Of a stretch of 64,000 bases of DNA, positions 15,376 to 24,067 are shown one piece after another (the first letter of the stretch is position 1; each line of letters starts with the position of its first letter). Source of the stretch: JBGQOG01 sp052113705. Lineage in GTDB: Bacteria; Pseudomonadota; Alphaproteobacteria; Rhodobacterales; Rhodobacteraceae. The stretch spans positions 372,001 through 436,000 of the forward strand of contig NZ_JBGQOG010000001.1 of assembly GCF_052113705.1 (NCBI RefSeq). The letters run 5' to 3'. The notes under the pieces were generated by a model. It searched no databases and was not told the origin of the DNA. It saw nothing but the letters and a program-made list of their open reading frames with translations. Position numbers and translations under genes: made by a program.

Positions 15376-17838
15376 GTGACCGATAAAAGCCTGCCCATAG
15401 ATGATGCGCTGCCCGCGCTGATCCGCGCCGTGACCGACACGGGGCGGGCCGTCCTCATGGCGCCGCCGGGGGCAGGGAAAACCACGCGGGTGCCGCTGGC
15501 GCTTCTGCCACATGTCACCGGCCGCATCCTGATGCTGGAGCCGCGCCGTCTGGCCGCCCGCGCCGCCGCCGAACGCATGGCCGAGACCCTGGGCGAGCCT
15601 TTGGGCCAGACCGTCGGCTACCGGATCCGGGGCGAGGCCAAGGTCTCGAAAGCCACCCGCATCGAAGTGGTGACCGAGGGGATTCTGACCCGGATGCTGC
15701 AATCGGACCCCGAGCTGGCGGGCGTTGGCTGCGTGATCTTTGACGAATTCCACGAACGCTCGCTGAATGCCGATCTCGGGCTGGCGCTGGTCTGGGAGGC
15801 GCGCGGCGCGCTGCGCCCCGATCTGGCGCTGGTGGTGATGTCAGCGACGCTGGATGCGGGACCGGTGGCCGCACTTTTGGACGATGCCCCCATCGTCACC
15901 TCGGAGGGGCGCGCCTTTCCGGTGGAAACCCGCTGGCTTGGCCGCCCTCTGGCCCCCGGCCTGCGGCTGGAGGCAGCGGTGGCGGCGCAGATCACCGAAG
16001 CCGTGGCAGATACCGAGGGCACCCTTGGCGGCATCCTCGTCTTCTTGCCGGGCGAGGGCGAGATCCGCCGGGTGGAGGGCCTGTTGAAGGGCCGCCTGCC
16101 CGCGCATGTGGTGGTGCGCCCCCTCTTTGGCGCGATGGAATTTACCGCCCAGCGCGCGGCAATCGGCCCCGCCCCCGCCGGACAGCGCAAAGTGGTGCTG
16201 GCCACCTCCATTGCCGAGACCTCGCTGACGATCGAGGATGTGCGGGTGGTGGTGGATGCAGGCCGCGCCCGCCGCGCCCGGTTTGACCCGGCCTCCGGCA
16301 TGGCGCGTCTGGTGACCGAAAAGGTCAGCCGCGCCGAGGCGGAACAGCGCCGGGGCCGCGCGGGGCGGGTGGCCGAGGGCCTCTGCTACCGGATGTGGAC
16401 CAAGGGTGAAGAGGGCGCGCTCGCCGCCTTTGCGCCGCCCGAAATCGCGGTTTCTGACCTTGCCGGACTGGCGCTGGAGCTGGCCGTCTGGGGCTCGGAC
16501 GGCGCCGATCTCGCCTTTCTCACGCCACCGCCCGGCCCGGCATTGGCCGAGGCCCGGGCGCTGCTTCGCGGTCTCGGCGCGCTCAATGCGCAGCATCAAA
16601 TCACCCCGCATGGCCGCGCTTTGGCCGCCCTGCCCACCCATCCCCGGCTGGCGCATATGCTGGTGGTGGCGGGCCCCGAGGCCGCCCCGCTCGCTGCCCT
16701 TCTGGCCGAGCGCGACCCGCTGAAGGGCGCGCCCATCGACCTCTCGCTGCGTCTCTCTGCGCTGCGCGACCCCAAACGCTATGAGAGCGATCACCCCTGG
16801 CCCCTGCACCGCGGCACGCTGGAGCGCATCCGTGAGGAGGCCCGCCGCCTCGCCCGCATGGTCACCGCCCCGCGCGAGAGCTATTCCCCCGCCGAAATGG
16901 CCGCCCTCGCCTATCCAGACCGCATCGGCCTGCGCCGCAAAGGCGAGGCGCCGCGCTTCATCCTCTCGGGGGGCAAGGGTGCGGTGGCGGCCGAGGGCGA
17001 TCCTTTGGCGGGTGCCCGGCTGCTCGTGGCCACCGATCTTGACGGCGACGCGCGCGAGGCACGGCTGCGGCAGGCGATTGCCCTGCCCGAGGCCTCCCTG
17101 CGCCGCCTTTATGGCGATCAGATCGGCTGGCAGGATGTTTGCGAATGGTCAAAACGCGAAGGCCGGGTGCTGACGCGCAAACAGGAGCGTTTTGGCGCGC
17201 TGGTCCTCGATGACCGCATCTGGTCCGACGCGCCAGGCGAGGCCACCGCCCGCGCGGCGCTGGACGGCATCCGCCAGATCGGCCTCACCCTGACCGAAAG
17301 CGCGCGGCGCTTCCGCGCCCGGGTCGAGCTTTGTCGGGCGGGCGGCAGCGATCTGCCGGATTTCACCGATCAGGGGCTGATGGAGCGCGCCGAAGATTGG
17401 CTGCTGCCCTATCTCGGCAAACGCCGGACCGAGGCCGATCTGCGCAGCATGGATGTGACCGAAGCGCTGAAAAACGCCCTTGATTGGGAGCAGCAACAGC
17501 TGCTTGATCGTTTGGCCCCCGCCCATTTCACCACGCCTCTGGGGCGCAAAGTGCCCATCGACTATGAGGGCGAAGCGCCGGGGATCGAGACCCGGCTGCA
17601 AGAGCTGTTTGGCGTCACCACCCATCCGGCGGTGGGGCCGAACCGGCTGCCCCTGCGCATCACCCTTGTCTCGCCGGGCGGCAAGCCGGTGCAGGTGACG
17701 ATGGATCTGCCGGGATTTTGGAAGAACTCCTATGCGGATGTGCGCAAGGACATGCGCGGGCGCTATCCACGCCACCCCTGGCCGGAAGACCCGACCGAGG
17801 CCGAGCCGACACTGCGCGCGAAACCCCGCGGCACCTGA
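15376..17838 (+). CDS. hrpB: ATP-dependent helicase HrpB
   Basis: 820-residue DExH-box RNA helicase. Motif I APPGAGKTTR is at residues 29-38, DEFHERS is motif II and SATLD motif III. QRRGRAGRVAEG is motif VI, and the HrpB-specific C-terminal region follows (WWLLPYLGKRR-like segment, FWKNSYADVRKDMRGRYPRHPWPEDP at the end). Its cellular role is uncertain in the family. The GTG start at 15376 follows a GGCG-rich stretch 6 bp after the DUF3108 stop. Confidence 0.96.
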   Translation: MTDKSLPIDDALPALIRAVTDTGRAVLMAPPGAGKTTRVPLALLPHVTGRILMLEPRRLAARAAAERMAETLGEPLGQTVGYRIRGEAKVSKATRIEVVTEGILTRMLQSDPELAGVGCVIFDEFHERSLNADLGLALVWEARGALRPDLALVVMSATLDAGPVAALLDDAPIVTSEGRAFPVETRWLGRPLAPGLRLEAAVAAQITEAVADTEGTLGGILVFLPGEGEIRRVEGLLKGRLPAHVVVRPLFGAMEFTAQRAAIGPAPAGQRKVVLATSIAETSLTIEDVRVVVDAGRARRARFDPASGMARLVTEKVSRAEAEQRRGRAGRVAEGLCYRMWTKGEEGALAAFAPPEIAVSDLAGLALELAVWGSDGADLAFLTPPPGPALAEARALLRGLGALNAQHQITPHGRALAALPTHPRLAHMLVVAGPEAAPLAALLAERDPLKGAPIDLSLRLSALRDPKRYESDHPWPLHRGTLERIREEARRLARMVTAPRESYSPAEMAALAYPDRIGLRRKGEAPRFILSGGKGAVAAEGDPLAGARLLVATDLDGDAREARLRQAIALPEASLRRLYGDQIGWQDVCEWSKREGRVLTRKQERFGALVLDDRIWSDAPGEATARAALDGIRQIGLTLTESARRFRARVELCRAGGSDLPDFTDQGLMERAEDWLLPYLGKRRTEADLRSMDVTEALKNALDWEQQQLLDRLAPAHFTTPLGRKVPIDYEGEAPGIETRLQELFGVTTHPAVGPNRLPLRITLVSPGGKPVQVTMDLPGFWKNSYADVRKDMRGRYPRHPWPEDPTEAEPTLRAKPRGT

Positions 17839-17897
17839 CGGCCCGGCCCGTGCGGGTCAGGCCCCCAAAGGTCAGAAACAACGCTCCGGGCTCGGGC

Positions 17898-18392
17898 TCA
17901 GCCCCCCATGAAATCGGCCTTGCCCAGCACCACGCCGTTATGGCGCAGGATGTTGTAGGCGGTGCTCATGTGGAAATAGACGTTCGGCAGCACGAAATAG
18001 GAAAGATATGCCGCGCCGGAAAACTTGCGCTCTGCCCCGGCCACTTTCAGCGTGATCTCGCGGCTCTCGGCCCCCTGCAATGCCTCTGCCGAAAAACTGC
18101 CGACATAGTCTTTTGCCGCCGAAATCCGCGCCTGCAGGCCTGCGAAATCGGTCTCGGTATCGGGAAAGCTCTTTGGCTCTGCGCCCGCCAGACGCGCCAC
18201 GCCACGTGCCGCGAAATCGCAACTCAGCTGAACCTGACGGATCAGCGGGAACATGTCGGGAAACAGCCGGCAGCCCAAGAGGACAGCGGGATCGATCTTT
18301 TTATCGGCAGCATGCGCCTCGGCCTTGCGCAACACGCCGGAGAGGGCGGTCAGGCCGTGCAGGAAAACAGGAACGGATTGGTCGTACATCAT
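17898..18392 (-). CDS. DUF1993 family protein
   Basis: 164 residues, all-alpha with a DinB-like fold. The family-typical start MMYDQSVPVFLHGLTALSGVLRKAEAHA is followed by LFPDMFPLIRQVQLSCDFA and ends YFHMSTAYNILRHNGVVLGKADFMG. Histidines in the first and last helices sit where DinB-like proteins often hold a metal. Cytoplasmic; function unknown. It converges on hrpB. Confidence 0.9.
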   Translation of the reverse strand: MMYDQSVPVFLHGLTALSGVLRKAEAHAADKKIDPAVLLGCRLFPDMFPLIRQVQLSCDFAARGVARLAGAEPKSFPDTETDFAGLQARISAAKDYVGSFSAEALQGAESREITLKVAGAERKFSGAAYLSYFVLPNVYFHMSTAYNILRHNGVVLGKADFMGG

Positions 18393-18561
18393 CGCCTCTG
18401 GAGAGTTACCCCGTTGATGCCGGCGGCCCGGCGGAACATCCGGTGCCGCACCGCATGGCGCGCAGCAACCCGAACCGGCGCACCCTGCGCCGGGACCGTT
18501 TGCACGGCAAGTGGGGCCTGCCGCACAGCCCCGCCCGCCCCCTGTGCAATGATGCGAAAGC

Positions 18562-19302
18562 TCAGCGTTTGTGGATCACCGCCACCTGATCGCGGCGGGT
18601 CTTGTTATAGCCCACCTGAAACAGGAAACAGCCCGAGATATCGGCACGAAGGGCGCTGAACTCGGCCTGCATCGCGGGGTCCTGATGCACGAAAGCACCC
18701 GTTTCGGAATAGCTGCGAAAGAGGGCTGCCGTCTTGGTGATGCCTTCACGCTCATAAGTGGCGGGCTGCCAGCGCAGATCCTCGATAATGTAGAGCCCGC
18801 CGGAGGCCAGCCGCGGGAACAGTTCAAGAAAGGCAAATTGCTGATGATGCGAGGCATGGGAGGCATCGTCGATGATCACTTCCATCGGCGGCAGGGCGGC
18901 CGTGGCCGCGCGGATCGCGTCGCGCCGATCCATGTCGCAGCGGGTAAAGACAAAGCGCGGGTCCTCAAACCAGCTGAAATCCGACACGTCGAGGCCGTGT
19001 ACCTTGGCCTTGGGAAAAAACTCCAGCCACATCCGGACCGAGGGGCAGTCGGTTGTGGTGCGGTCGGCGCTGTGGCCCAGCTCTGGCCCGCCAATCTGCA
19101 ACCCCATCTCCAGAAAATTGAAGGCGCGGTCGCGGTAGGGCAGGAACAACAGCTGATAAAGCTCGGCATAGCGATGCTTGGCCGAGCCCTTGTCAGAGCC
19201 GTAACGGTCCGCAAGATCGGTCAGGTTGACCTGCCCGCGCCCCACCCGAAGCGCCGCCGGAAAGCGCCGATGCGGATCTGCCTGCGGCAAGGCGGTATCC
19301 AT
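18562..19302 (-). CDS. Class I SAM-dependent methyltransferase (macrolide/sugar O-methyltransferase-like)
   Basis: About 246 residues. LTDLADRYGSDKGSAKHRYAELYQ followed by FNFLEMGLQIGG (SAM-binding motif I in place of the usual ExGxG), VHGLDVSDFSWF and the metal-site-like VIIDDASHASHHQQ mark the family of small O-methyltransferases acting on sugars and natural products. The substrate cannot be told. The ATG at 19302 is used; a TTG at 19338 has a better GGAGG site eight bases upstream and would add 12 residues, so the start is uncertain. Monocistronic. Confidence 0.82.
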   Translation of the reverse strand: MDTALPQADPHRRFPAALRVGRGQVNLTDLADRYGSDKGSAKHRYAELYQLLFLPYRDRAFNFLEMGLQIGGPELGHSADRTTTDCPSVRMWLEFFPKAKVHGLDVSDFSWFEDPRFVFTRCDMDRRDAIRAATAALPPMEVIIDDASHASHHQQFAFLELFPRLASGGLYIIEDLRWQPATYEREGITKTAALFRSYSETGAFVHQDPAMQAEFSALRADISGCFLFQVGYNKTRRDQVAVIHKR

Positions 19303-19516
19303 CGCCGACCGCCTGTCTTCTGCGCAGATCTCTTTCAAGCCCCGAACCTCCAAACTCAGGAGGCTTAATCATCGCCAATATTACCTAAGAAAACCTTTGG
19401 ACACGCGCGCCTCCGGTGGCGTCCGCGCGTTGGAAGCGAGGGGGATTACCCCCGCGATACCCGCACGACAAAGGGCATGGGCGGCAAAATGCGCGACGGA
19501 TAGGCCGCCCGGAACG

Positions 19517-19542
19517 AAAAAGGGCGCGCATGCTGCGCGCCC
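19517..19542 (-). terminator. Intrinsic terminator of argF
   Basis: On the minus strand GGGCGCGCA-GCA-TGCGCGCCC followed by TTTTT: a perfect 9-bp GC stem with a U-run, 36 bp after the argF stop. Confidence 0.9.
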
Positions 19543-19578
19543 GATCCTGGCGATTTACGCTTGCCAGTTGCGGTCTTT

Positions 19579-20505
19579 TCAGACCCCAAGACACCAGCGC
19601 ATCACCGCCTTTTGTGCATGCAGACGGTTCTCGGCCTCGTCGAAGATCACCGAATTCGGCCCGTCCATCACCGCGCTCGTCACCTCATCATTCCGATGCG
19701 CGGGCAGGCAATGCATGAACAACGCATCCTTGTTCGCCTGAGCCATCAGCGCCTCGTTCACCTGATAGCCGCGCAGCTGGTTGTGGCGCCGCTCCTTGGC
19801 CGATTCCGGATCATGCATGCTGACCCAGGTATCGGTGACCACCAGATCCGCCCCCTGCACCGCCTTGGCCGGGTCGCGCTCGATCTGCACATCCACGCCT
19901 TTGGAGCGGGCAAAATCCACCCATTCCTGCTCGGGATCCAGCGTCGGCGGGCCGGTGAAGGTGAAATCAAAGCCGAATTGCCCCGCTGCATGCAGGAAGC
20001 TCGCGCAGACGTTGTTGCCATCGCCCGACCAGACCACTTTCTTGCCACGGATCGGGCCGTGATGCTCTTCATAGGTCATGATATCGGCCATGATCTGGCA
20101 GGGATGCGTGCGGTTGGTCAGCCCGTTGATCACCGGCACCGTCGCATGCTCGGCCATTTCCTGCAGCGTCGCCTCTTCAAAGGTGCGGATCATGATCAGA
20201 TCGACATAGCGCGACAGCACCCGCGCGGTATCGGCAATCGTCTCGCCATGACCCAGCTGCATTTCCTTGCCCGAGAGCACCATGGTCTGCCCGCCCATCT
20301 GCCGCACGCCAACGTCAAAGGAAACGCGGGTCCGGGTCGAGGGTTTCTCAAAAATCAGGGCCACCATGCGGCCTGCCAGCGGCTGCTCATCATCCGGCGT
20401 GCCTTTCGGGCGGCCGCCACGGGCGTCTTTCATGGCGCGCGCCTGATCGATCATGCTGCGCAGGGCTTCGGGCGAGGTGGTGTGAATGTCGAGAAAATGG
20501 GTCAT
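19579..20505 (-). CDS. argF: Ornithine carbamoyltransferase
   Basis: 308 residues. The carbamoyl-phosphate motif STRTR is at residues 56-60 (EKPSTRTRVSF), followed by NGLTNRTHPCQ, DTWVSMHD for ornithine binding and HCLPAHR near residue 266. It catalyses ornithine plus carbamoyl phosphate to citrulline in arginine synthesis. The start MTHFLDIHTTSPEAL is the family N-terminus. It follows argD on the same strand after 237 bp, so it may have its own promoter. It ends at a strong terminator. Confidence 0.97.
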   Translation of the reverse strand: MTHFLDIHTTSPEALRSMIDQARAMKDARGGRPKGTPDDEQPLAGRMVALIFEKPSTRTRVSFDVGVRQMGGQTMVLSGKEMQLGHGETIADTARVLSRYVDLIMIRTFEEATLQEMAEHATVPVINGLTNRTHPCQIMADIMTYEEHHGPIRGKKVVWSGDGNNVCASFLHAAGQFGFDFTFTGPPTLDPEQEWVDFARSKGVDVQIERDPAKAVQGADLVVTDTWVSMHDPESAKERRHNQLRGYQVNEALMAQANKDALFMHCLPAHRNDEVTSAVMDGPNSVIFDEAENRLHAQKAVMRWCLGV

Positions 20506-20742
20506 CGGTCGGTCTTTCGAAACGGGCGGGGTTGGGGTTGCCCCCGGGCCTTTGGCCATTCCCCCCCGGGGAGAACGCGGCATCAAGATTGCCGACGGGT
20601 CAAATCGAGCGTCACGCCGGAACGGCGCGGGTCGGGACATCAGCCAAATCGTCGCCAGGCCCGCTCGGCGCGGGCGCCATCGGGGCGCGGGGCATTTTGC
20701 CCCCGCCCCGACAGGACGCCCTGCGGCGCCGGATGATCTGCC

Positions 20743-21924
20743 TCAGCCCGCATGCGCTTCAAGCGCCGTCGCCGCCCGGTCGAGCCGCGCCACCGCCTCG
20801 GCCAGATCGGCATCTTCGATGTTCAGCGCGGGCAAGAGCCGCAGGACGTTTTCCGCCGCGGGCACCGTCAGCACCTCTGCCGCATAGCCCGCCTTGACCA
20901 CATCCACCGGGGCGATCTTGCATTTCAGCCCCAGCATCAGGCCCTGGCCCTGCACCCCTTCAAACACCGTCGGATGCGCCGCGACCAGCCCTTCCAGCTT
21001 TTGCCGGAACAGGCCCGCCTTGCGCCCGACTTCCGCAAGGAAGGCAGGATCCGAGACGATCTCGGTCACTTTCAGCCCCACGGCACAGGCCAAAGGATTG
21101 CCGCCATAGGTCGAGCCATGCGTGCCCGCCACCATGCCGGAGGCGGCATTCTCGGTCGCCAGCACCGCGCCCAGCGGGAAACCACCGCCGATGCCCTTGG
21201 CCACCATCATGATATCCGGGTTCACCCCGGCCCATTCATGCGCGAACAGCCGGCCCGAGCGGCCCATGCCACATTGCACCTCGTCAAAGATCAGCAGCGC
21301 GCCATTGGCATCGCAAAGCGCACGGATCTCTTTCAGATCGGCATCCGGCCAGACCTTGATCCCGCCCTCGCCCAGAATCGGCTCCAGCATCACCGCGGCC
21401 GTGTCGGGACCAATGGCATCTTTCAGCGCGGCCAGATCGCCCCAGGGCAGCTGCGTAAAGCCCGGCATCAGCGGGCCAAAACCCTTGATCATCTTATCCC
21501 CGCCCGAAGCGGCAATCGCCCCGGTCGAGCGGCCATGGAACGAGCCCTGGAAGGTCAGGATATGGCTGCGTTCCGCATCGCCCTTCTCGTAATGGTATTT
21601 GCGCGCCATCTTGATGGCGAGTTCGGCAGCCTCGGTGCCGGAATTGGTGAAAAACACCGTATCGGCAAAGGTCAGCCCGACCAGCGCATCCGCCAGTTTC
21701 TTTTGCCCCGGAATTTCATAGAGGTTGGAGACATGCCAGAGCTGCCCCGCCTGCTCGGTCAGCGTGGCCACCAGTTCGGGGTTGGCATGGCCGAGCGCGT
21801 TGACCGCGATGCCCGCGCCCAGATCCAGGAAGCGGCGGCCGTCATCGGTGGTCAGCCAGCTTCCCTCGCCGGACACAAAGGCCAGGGGCGCGCGGTTATA
21901 GGTGGGCAGAACGGAAGCAATCAT
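20743..21924 (-). CDS. argD: Acetylornithine aminotransferase
   Basis: 393-residue class III PLP aminotransferase. It shows GIAVNALGHANPEL, FFTNSGTEAAELAIKMAR, LIFDEVQCGMGRSG and the PLP-lysine segment MMVAKGIGGGFPLGA. It makes N-acetylornithine in arginine synthesis and often doubles as the succinyldiaminopimelate transaminase. Located directly upstream of argF on the same strand, consistent with an arg unit. Confidence 0.96.
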   Translation of the reverse strand: MIASVLPTYNRAPLAFVSGEGSWLTTDDGRRFLDLGAGIAVNALGHANPELVATLTEQAGQLWHVSNLYEIPGQKKLADALVGLTFADTVFFTNSGTEAAELAIKMARKYHYEKGDAERSHILTFQGSFHGRSTGAIAASGGDKMIKGFGPLMPGFTQLPWGDLAALKDAIGPDTAAVMLEPILGEGGIKVWPDADLKEIRALCDANGALLIFDEVQCGMGRSGRLFAHEWAGVNPDIMMVAKGIGGGFPLGAVLATENAASGMVAGTHGSTYGGNPLACAVGLKVTEIVSDPAFLAEVGRKAGLFRQKLEGLVAAHPTVFEGVQGQGLMLGLKCKIAPVDVVKAGYAAEVLTVPAAENVLRLLPALNIEDADLAEAVARLDRAATALEAHAG

Positions 21925-22277
21925 CGCAAGTCTCCGAGAGGAAGGCCAAATGGGTGCACCGCGCCGGGGGTCGAGTCAACGCTTTCGCAAGGCGGCAGCG
22001 TGATTTAGGCGCGGAAGGGGGGTATTTTGGATGGGCGCGGCTGCCGGTGGGGCATGGCCGCAAGAGATCAGGCGTCAGGCGCGGGGCGCACGACGTCGGG
22101 GACGGGCAATAAGGGCGGTCCGGGTGATCATGGCGATTGCGTAGCGGGCTGCCCCCCCGTTGTAAAGTCTGTTTTGACACGCGCCGCAGGTGAGCCTCGG
22201 CCGTCACCCAAAAGCGACAGCTTGGCCGACGCGACCCGGCCCTGCGGCCCCGATCCGTCCCGCGCCCCGCCACGGCC
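21925..22277. other. Intergenic stretch, no gene seen
   Basis: 353 bp without a credible gene on either strand. At about 22014-22034 there is GGGGGGTATTTTGGATGGG, which resembles a degenerate, reversed core of the 3'-end repeat described elsewhere. It lies just upstream of argD rather than at a gene end, so the match may be chance. Confidence 0.35.
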
Positions 22278-23159
22278 TCAGGGTTTCATGCGAAAGCCGG
22301 ATTTCAGCCAGCTCCAGGCCAGCGCCAGTACGGCGAAGGTCACGCCGCTGCACACAAAAAGCCCCCGGACCGGATCGGCATCCGAGACGCCCAGAATGCC
22401 GTACCGCGCGCCATCGATCAGGTAAAACACCGGATTCCAATGCGTCAGCGTGTGAAAGAACGGCGGCAGCACGTCTGCCGAGTAAAAGGTACCCGACAGG
22501 AACGACAAAGGCGTGACGATGAAGTTGGTGATCGCCGCCATCTGGTCAAATTTATTGGCCCAGATCGCCGCCAAAATCCCCAGACCCCCCAAAAGGATCG
22601 CACCCAAAGCCACAAAGCACAGCGCCCAGAGCGGATGCGCAATCCCCTGCCCCAGCGCCACGCCCATCACGAGGCCGATCACCATCGCCACCATCAGGCT
22701 GCGCGCCAGCGCCCCCGCCAGATAGCCCAGCAGGATCTCGCTCGCCGAGAGCGGCGGCATCAGCGTGTCGACGATATTGCCCTGCACCTTGGCGATCACG
22801 ATGGAGGACGAGGTGTTGGCAAAGGCGTTCTGGATCACCGTCATCATCAAAATGCCGGGACCGATAAAGTTGAGGTACGGTACGCCCATCACCGCCGCGC
22901 GGTCCGCGCCGCCAAAGGCCAGCGCGAAGACCGTGAGGAACAGGGCAGCGGTCATCAGCGGCGCCAGCAGCGTCTGCTGCCAAACCGCCAGAAACCGGGC
23001 GATTTCGCGCCGCGCCAGCGTGGCGGTGCCCAGCCAGTTCACCCGGCCAAACCGCCGCACCCCCATCTGCCGGGATGTCCCGCTTCGGCTGGTTTTCGCC
23101 GCTTCCGCCGCCACCGGCTCTGCGCCCTGACGCTTTGCGCCGAATTCTGGTCCGCTCAT
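22278..23159 (-). CDS. ABC-2 type transporter permease
   Basis: 293 residues. A basic cytoplasmic N-terminus of about 60 residues is followed by six transmembrane segments. ABC-2 hallmarks are PYLNFIGPGILMMTVIQNAFANTSSSI, VDTLMPPLSASEILLGYLAGA and PLSFLSGTFYSADVLPPF. It resembles YadH/NodJ-type permeases for polysaccharide or drug export. No ATPase gene is adjacent, so its partner must lie elsewhere. The start MSGPEFGAKRQG is chosen; upstream codons overlap the gcrA promoter region. Confidence 0.9.
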   Translation of the reverse strand: MSGPEFGAKRQGAEPVAAEAAKTSRSGTSRQMGVRRFGRVNWLGTATLARREIARFLAVWQQTLLAPLMTAALFLTVFALAFGGADRAAVMGVPYLNFIGPGILMMTVIQNAFANTSSSIVIAKVQGNIVDTLMPPLSASEILLGYLAGALARSLMVAMVIGLVMGVALGQGIAHPLWALCFVALGAILLGGLGILAAIWANKFDQMAAITNFIVTPLSFLSGTFYSADVLPPFFHTLTHWNPVFYLIDGARYGILGVSDADPVRGLFVCSGVTFAVLALAWSWLKSGFRMKP

Positions 23160-23307
23160 TGCTGGCTTCTCCTTGATTTCGCGCCGCTGCGCTTGTATCT
23201 CAACCCGTCCCGCATAAAATAGGTGCGGAACGAGAATTACCAGTGCCCGGGGCAAGTCCCCCGCGCATACAACACCCCGTTCGCGGGGGGAAAGCGGAAA
23301 GGCAGCC

Positions 23308-23988
23308 ATGTCCTGGACCGATGAGCGCGTCGAAACGCTGAAGAAGATGTGGGCCGAAGGTCAGTCGGCCAGCCAGATTGCCAAGGAGCTGGGCGGCGTG
23401 ACGCGCAATGCCGTGATCGGCAAAGTGCACCGTCTGGGCCTGTCGAACCGTGTGGGCGGCGCACCCGAACCGGTGGCCGTGGCTCCCGGCAGCGCCAAGC
23501 CGCGTGTGCCTGACGCCACGATGGAGGCGCCCGAGGTGGAAACCCCGCGCGCCGAGCCGCGGATTGAACCGCGCGAAGCTCCGCGTGCCGCCGCCGCGCG
23601 GCCCGAGCCGGAAGAAGCCCCGCGCGCACCGCGTGCCGAGCCCGCCGCCGAGCCGCGGGTGAGCGCCGCACCGCGGGTGGAAGCCGCGCCCGCCGTGGTG
23701 CCGCTGCGCAAACAGATCGTGCCCGCAGGCCAGCCGCTGCCGCCGCAGCCCTCCGCCAATGAGATCAGCCCCGAGGCTCTCGCTTCGGTGCGCGAAGTCG
23801 AAAAGCGCGCGAAGAAGCTGAACCTGATGGAGCTGACCGAGCGGACCTGCAAATGGCCGATCGGCGATCCGGCCACCGACCATTTCTGGTTCTGCGGTCT
23901 GCCGAGCCAGCAGGGCAAACCCTATTGCGAAGCGCATGTCGGCGTGGCCTTCCAGCCGATGAGCGCGCGCCGCGACCGTCGCCGCTGA
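23308..23988 (+). CDS. gcrA: Cell-cycle regulator GcrA
   Basis: 226 residues. The N-terminal 48 residues are a nearly perfect GcrA DNA-binding domain (MSWTDERVETLKKMWAEGQSASQIAKELGGVTRNAVIGKVHRLGLS). A long proline/alanine/glutamate-rich linker follows, then the conserved C-terminal domain TCKWPIGDP ... FWFCGLPSQQGKPYCEAHVGVAFQP, which contacts sigma-70. GcrA activates promoters carrying methylated GANTC sites and works with CcrM and CtrA. A GGAAAGG site precedes the ATG. Monocistronic, with a terminator after it. Confidence 0.97.
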   Translation: MSWTDERVETLKKMWAEGQSASQIAKELGGVTRNAVIGKVHRLGLSNRVGGAPEPVAVAPGSAKPRVPDATMEAPEVETPRAEPRIEPREAPRAAAARPEPEEAPRAPRAEPAAEPRVSAAPRVEAAPAVVPLRKQIVPAGQPLPPQPSANEISPEALASVREVEKRAKKLNLMELTERTCKWPIGDPATDHFWFCGLPSQQGKPYCEAHVGVAFQPMSARRDRRR

Positions 23989-24022
23989 GGCGGCCCACGG
24001 GACGAGATCCATTTCGAGACAG

Positions 24023-24050
24023 GGCGGGCCTCCGGGCCCGCCTTCGCCTT
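24023..24050 (+). terminator. Intrinsic terminator after gcrA
   Basis: GGCGGGCC-TCCG-GGCCCGCC, then TTCGCCTTT. A perfect 8-bp stem in the 79-bp gap between gcrA and rimO; the U-tract is interrupted. Confidence 0.75.
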
Positions 24051-24067
24051 TGCGAAAGTAGCCACAG

